Shown here: positions 60,795 to 64,000 of the stretch, piece after piece
Layout: each line of letters begins with the position of its first letter
Position numbering within the stretch: the stretch's first letter is position 1
Source: Fluviibacter sp039805865
GTDB taxonomy: Bacteria > Pseudomonadota > Gammaproteobacteria > Burkholderiales > Rhodocyclaceae
Direction of reading: 5' to 3'
NCBI GenBank assembly: GCA_039805865.1
Contig: JBDLTI010000001.1
Location: 1 to 64,000 of the forward strand
DNA length: 64,000 nucleotides
Made by a program: the position numbers and the translations under genes
Notes under the pieces: generated by a model
What the model was told of the DNA's origin: nothing
The model's database searches: none
What the model saw: the letters and a program-made list of their open reading frames with translations, nothing else

Positions 60795-62256
60795 ATTGCG
60801 GGACGCCTACGTTATGTTCGGATTTCTCGACAATGCGTGCTTTTGAATCCGTGAGCAACTGTTGAAAGTCCGGTGAATTCAGCAATGCAGTGCCGCCAGC
60901 GGTGCGTAAACGATCAACGGCTTCATCAGGTAAGACGAACGAGGTTGGTAGTTCGTTGAGATAGTCTCGTTCTTCAGCATCAGGTACTCCGGCAAATGAA
61001 ACGTTCACCACATAGAGCTTGGCATTGGGGACTTTGCGGATCGCATTCAAGGCATTGTTCGAGTCTTTTGATTTGATGCGCTTTACGGCCGGTAGATCCC
61101 TCACTGATCGCATCATGTCCCATCGCGCTTCAATATCGCGCAAATACTCGATCTGTTCACTGGAATAGCGATCAATCGGTACGCCGGCCGCTTTGATCAA
61201 AATGGGGATGGTGCCCGGCGGATCTTCCGATTTGTTCCAGTTGTTCTTGGGAATTGACATGGAGTTAACGACAATCACAATGATCTGGTTAACGTGGTCG
61301 AGCGGTGTCGGGTGACCGCCCTCTCTGAGTGCTTCCATCCAGTTAAATACTTCGACCCCACCGCGCAAACCCAGGTTGTCAGAGATGCCGCCATCGACCA
61401 GATGCAGATAGGGGTCGCCCGCATTCATCAGGCCGTTGATCTCATGAATGCGTTCCAGTGTGCGCGCCGCAGGTCGCGGCGGGTTCGCTGTATTGAGGAA
61501 AGGGGCAAACCACAGAGGCATTTTTTTGCCACACGAGCCACCATAGTTATTGATGGTGAGCGGTGATAAGACGACTGGTACAGCAGAAGACGCCGCGGCA
61601 GCGCGTGATAAACGAAAAGTGCTGAGATTAGCGCACATGGCGTCAAAGTTTGACGGAGTAAACATGATGCGTGAACCGGTAGCTAAATCTGTTGCTGATA
61701 CCGCAATAACGGGGCCGTCCTTTTTATCCAGATCGGCAAAAGTCGCGCCATCGAAAAGAATCTCGTCGTACAGATCGGCTGCTAGTTCGGAGCGACCCCA
61801 GCCGGTGGATGACAAATAGCCCCAGTTAACAGGATTCAGGCTGCGACGTAGAAGTTCGCCTTGTACGTTTCTTTTCAGAAAACGCTGCTCGTAATCGTCA
61901 AAGAGTTTGTCTCCATAAAGCCCGTATGCGAGCGCCGTGAAACTGCCACCAGATACCCCGGTAATGACATCGACATGATCAATCATGCGCGTTTGCTTGC
62001 CGTTGGTATTGATAAATTCGGTTTTGTTTAGGGTTTCTAGAACGCCGTACGAAAAGGCCGCGGCACGTGTGCCGCCGCCGGAGAAAGCAAGCGCTACGAG
62101 GGTTTTGGCCTGAGCTTCGTTCTGACCTTTGCGTTCAAAGCTGTAAACCTTACTATCTGATACGTTTGAAATAGGTGGGTTTACAGGACGTGTTGCACAG
62201 GCACTGAGTGCGCAGCAAAACAGGATCAGAAATAGTGATTTGAATGTTGCGCGCAT
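60793..62256 (-). CDS. Patatin-like phospholipase lipoprotein
   Basis: A 487-residue lipoprotein with lipobox LSAC (Cys20). The patatin fold shows the oxyanion motif SGGGTRAAAFSYG (near 59-71), nucleophile Ser102 in GVSGGSF and the catalytic Asp in VDGGISDNLGLRGG. Patatin domains hydrolyse phospholipid or other acyl esters; this one is probably attached to a membrane and faces the periplasm. The mature part has extra C-terminal sequence outside the core. It lies 8 bases after purT on the same strand; a functional link is not evident. Confidence 0.88.
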   Translation of the reverse strand: MRATFKSLFLILFCCALSACATRPVNPPISNVSDSKVYSFERKGQNEAQAKTLVALAFSGGGTRAAAFSYGVLETLNKTEFINTNGKQTRMIDHVDVITGVSGGSFTALAYGLYGDKLFDDYEQRFLKRNVQGELLRRSLNPVNWGYLSSTGWGRSELAADLYDEILFDGATFADLDKKDGPVIAVSATDLATGSRIMFTPSNFDAMCANLSTFRLSRAAAASSAVPVVLSPLTINNYGGSCGKKMPLWFAPFLNTANPPRPAARTLERIHEINGLMNAGDPYLHLVDGGISDNLGLRGGVEVFNWMEALREGGHPTPLDHVNQIIVIVVNSMSIPKNNWNKSEDPPGTIPILIKAAGVPIDRYSSEQIEYLRDIEARWDMMRSVRDLPAVKRIKSKDSNNALNAIRKVPNAKLYVVNVSFAGVPDAEERDYLNELPTSFVLPDEAVDRLRTAGGTALLNSPDFQQLLTDSKARIVEKSEHNVGVPQ

Positions 62257-62264
62257 GACTCTGC

Positions 62265-63470
62265 TTATTTATTACCGCTAATGGGCTGTACACGCGATGC
62301 GCATTGTTTGGCTTTGGCGCGGGCTTCATCGGTGTCTTTAGCGGTGGCGAGGGCCACACCCATGCGGCGACGTTCGAAGCTTTCTGGTTTGCCGAATAGG
62401 CGTAGATCGCTGTCGGGTACCTGTAAGGCATGTGCTACACCTTCGTAGGCAATGCCTTTTTCTTCAAGCCCACCGTAGATAACTGCCGAAGCACCATGTT
62501 GGCTGCAAGCCGTGTTAACGGGCAGGCCAAGGATAGCGCGGGCGTGGAGTTCGAACTCGGATTGGCGTTGTGTACACAGCGTCACCAGGCCTGTATCGTG
62601 AGGACGTGGGCTGACTTCGGAAAACCAGACGTCGTCGCCTTTCACAAACAGCTCAACCCCGAATATGCCGCGCCCGCCCAGGTTTTCGGTAACAGCCTGG
62701 GCAATCTCGCGCGAACGTTCGATAGCACGTTGCGACATTGGCATTGGCTGCCAGGATTCAACGTAGTCACCTTTTACCTGTACATGACCAATCGGATCAC
62801 AGAAGAAGGTTTCAACAGCGCCTGATGCACCTACGGCACGCACCGTGAGCTGAGTAATTTCGTAATCAAAATCGACCATGCCTTCGACGATAACGCGACC
62901 CTGGTTAACACGGCCGCCGGCCGCGGCGTGATCCCAGGCGGGTTTTACGTCTTCGGGTTTGCGCACCAGGGATTGTCCTTTGCCGGACGAAGACATCACT
63001 GGTTTGATGAAGCATGGGTAGCCAATCACATCGATGGCCGCCTGCATTTCTTCGAGGGAGTCGGCAAATTGGTAAGCCGATGTTGGCAAGCCCAGTGTTT
63101 CGGCAGCGAGGCGACGAATACCCTCACGATTCATGGTGAGCTGTGTAGCGCGCGCGGTAGGGATCACTTCGGCCAGACCATCGCGCTCGATTTCTACGAG
63201 CATGTCGGTAGCGATCGCTTCGATTTCTGGTACGACGAGATCAGGCTTCTCGCGAAGCACTAGTTCGCGGAGCGCTTCGCCATCCGTCATGTTGATCACG
63301 TGTGCGCGGTGCGCGACCTGCATGGCGGGTGCGCCGGTATATCGATCGACGGCAATCACTTCGCAACCCAATCGTTGTAGAGAAATGACGACCTCTTTAC
63401 CCAGTTCGCCGCAACCGAGCATCATGACGCGCAGTGCGCTGGAAGAATTAGGTGTGCCGAAACGAAACAT
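62265..63470 (-). CDS. purT: Formate-dependent GAR transformylase PurT
   Basis: Uses formate and ATP to formylate glycinamide ribonucleotide in purine synthesis. The 401-residue ATP-grasp enzyme has VMMLGCGELGKEVVISLQRLG, IEAIATDMLVEIE, PVMSSSGKGQSLVRKPEDV, GVELFVKGDDVWFSEVSPRPHDTGLVTL and the late RRMGVALATAKD. The formate could come from PurU (22694) of this window. It is 10 bases downstream of pncC. Confidence 0.97.
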   Translation of the reverse strand: MFRFGTPNSSSALRVMMLGCGELGKEVVISLQRLGCEVIAVDRYTGAPAMQVAHRAHVINMTDGEALRELVLREKPDLVVPEIEAIATDMLVEIERDGLAEVIPTARATQLTMNREGIRRLAAETLGLPTSAYQFADSLEEMQAAIDVIGYPCFIKPVMSSSGKGQSLVRKPEDVKPAWDHAAAGGRVNQGRVIVEGMVDFDYEITQLTVRAVGASGAVETFFCDPIGHVQVKGDYVESWQPMPMSQRAIERSREIAQAVTENLGGRGIFGVELFVKGDDVWFSEVSPRPHDTGLVTLCTQRQSEFELHARAILGLPVNTACSQHGASAVIYGGLEEKGIAYEGVAHALQVPDSDLRLFGKPESFERRRMGVALATAKDTDEARAKAKQCASRVQPISGNK

Positions 63471-63480
63471 GACAATGCCC

Positions 63481-63978
63481 TCAGAAGGAAAAGTGATTGG
63501 GGTTGTTTAAAAACAGAAGAAATCCTGCAAGCGCATGGATCGTCGCTTGCTGGCGAATGGATTGGCGATCGCCGTTAAAGCACATGGTTTCTGTGTGGCA
63601 GTGTTGGCGATTAGCCCAGCCAAAACACACGGTGCCAACGGGTTTCTCGACTGAGCCGCCATCTGGTCCGGCAATGCCGGTAATGGCAATCGCATAATCG
63701 CCAAGGCTATGCGCGCAAGCGCCGCCTGCCATGGCGGCAGCGACAGCTTCGCTAACTGCACCCTGCTGGGTAATCAGTGCAGCATCTACGCCGAGTTCTT
63801 CGGTTTTTGCCGCATTTGAATAAGTAACCCAGCCGCGTTCGAACCAACCGGAGCTGCCAGGACGAGAGGTCAAGGCTGCTGCTACGAGGCCGCCTGTGCA
63901 AGACTCGGCGGTGACTAACCGCTTGCCGCCTTGTGTGAGGCCTGTGGCGATGTCGGTAAGTAACGAATCGATGGGCAT
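63481..63978 (-). CDS. pncC: Nicotinamide-nucleotide amidohydrolase (CinA C-terminal domain)
   Basis: A stand-alone CinA C-terminal domain that deamidates NMN. The 165-residue product has LVTAESCTGGLVAAALTSRPGSSGWFERGWVTYSNAAK and YAIAITGIAGPDGGSVEKPVGTV, the two family signatures. No N-terminal MoaB-like domain is present, as in E. coli PncC. It is the last gene before the window edge; 22 bases upstream of it remain. Confidence 0.94.
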   Translation of the reverse strand: MPIDSLLTDIATGLTQGGKRLVTAESCTGGLVAAALTSRPGSSGWFERGWVTYSNAAKTEELGVDAALITQQGAVSEAVAAAMAGGACAHSLGDYAIAITGIAGPDGGSVEKPVGTVCFGWANRQHCHTETMCFNGDRQSIRQQATIHALAGFLLFLNNPNHFSF

Positions 63979-64000
63979 GGAGAGGGAATTACTGATGTGC

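Overview
The window reads as a chromosomal segment of a betaproteobacterium with moderate GC. The signs are a recA-recX pair facing a Rep helicase, a membrane-anchored cytochrome c5, the Acidithiobacillus/betaproteobacterial type of GshA followed by a permease-less PTS (EIIA-Man, HPr, EI), metX-metW, glcDEF, gatCAB facing mreBCD-mrdA-rodA-rlpA, and ybeD-lipB-lipA. No phage, insertion sequence or CRISPR array is visible. The genus cannot be fixed from the sequence alone.

Layout. 1-4163: recX (partial), recA, rep, a cytochrome c and tRNA-Arg(CCG). 4409-14751: a six-gene block with two sets of circularly permuted ATP-grasp, alpha-E and transglutaminase-like proteins around a proteasome-like Anbu peptidase. 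15121-19008: a WYL regulator with an outer-membrane protein, then ubiK-comM-lipoprotein on the other strand. 19101-22181: a TorF-type porin, glnK and amtB. 22183-26772: DUF2721, purU, thrH, a secreted coiled-coil protein and ybiT. 26911-35574: gshA, apbE, PTS genes, metX, metW, an MFS permease and a SMUG-type uracil-DNA glycosylase, in a long co-directional run. 35587-37502: YqjK/YqjE/ElaB-like envelope proteins and exonuclease III. 37569-47276: a GarR-like reductase, a LysR regulator, ppc, a permease remnant, glcDEF, pyrE and a CWC protein. 47301-48730: a LysR regulator divergent from a tautomerase. 48787-52002: gatB, gatA, gatC. 52245-60736: the rod-shape genes running into lipoate synthesis. 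60793-63978: a patatin lipoprotein, purT and pncC.

The most notable signal is regulatory. Three -24/-12 (sigma-54) promoters with exact GG-N10-G[C/T] spacing lie before the first ATP-grasp gene (4524), before the transglutaminase/DUF2126 gene (7874) and before the porin-glnK-amtB unit (19303). NtrC-type enhancer sites precede the first and third; the first has two sites about 30 bp apart, centred near -104 and -134, an arrangement like the classical glnA enhancer. This places the little-understood Anbu/ATP-grasp/alpha-E/transglutaminase system in the nitrogen-limitation regulon together with ammonium uptake.

Other points: a 31-codon remnant of a lactate/glycolate permease directly before glcD; gshA without gshB, with an ApbE lipoprotein in its place; a chain of ATGA overlaps linking metX, metW, an MFS permease and a uracil-DNA glycosylase; a hairpin covering the mreC ribosome-binding site; and a 25-bp inverted repeat before recA where a canonical LexA box is missing.
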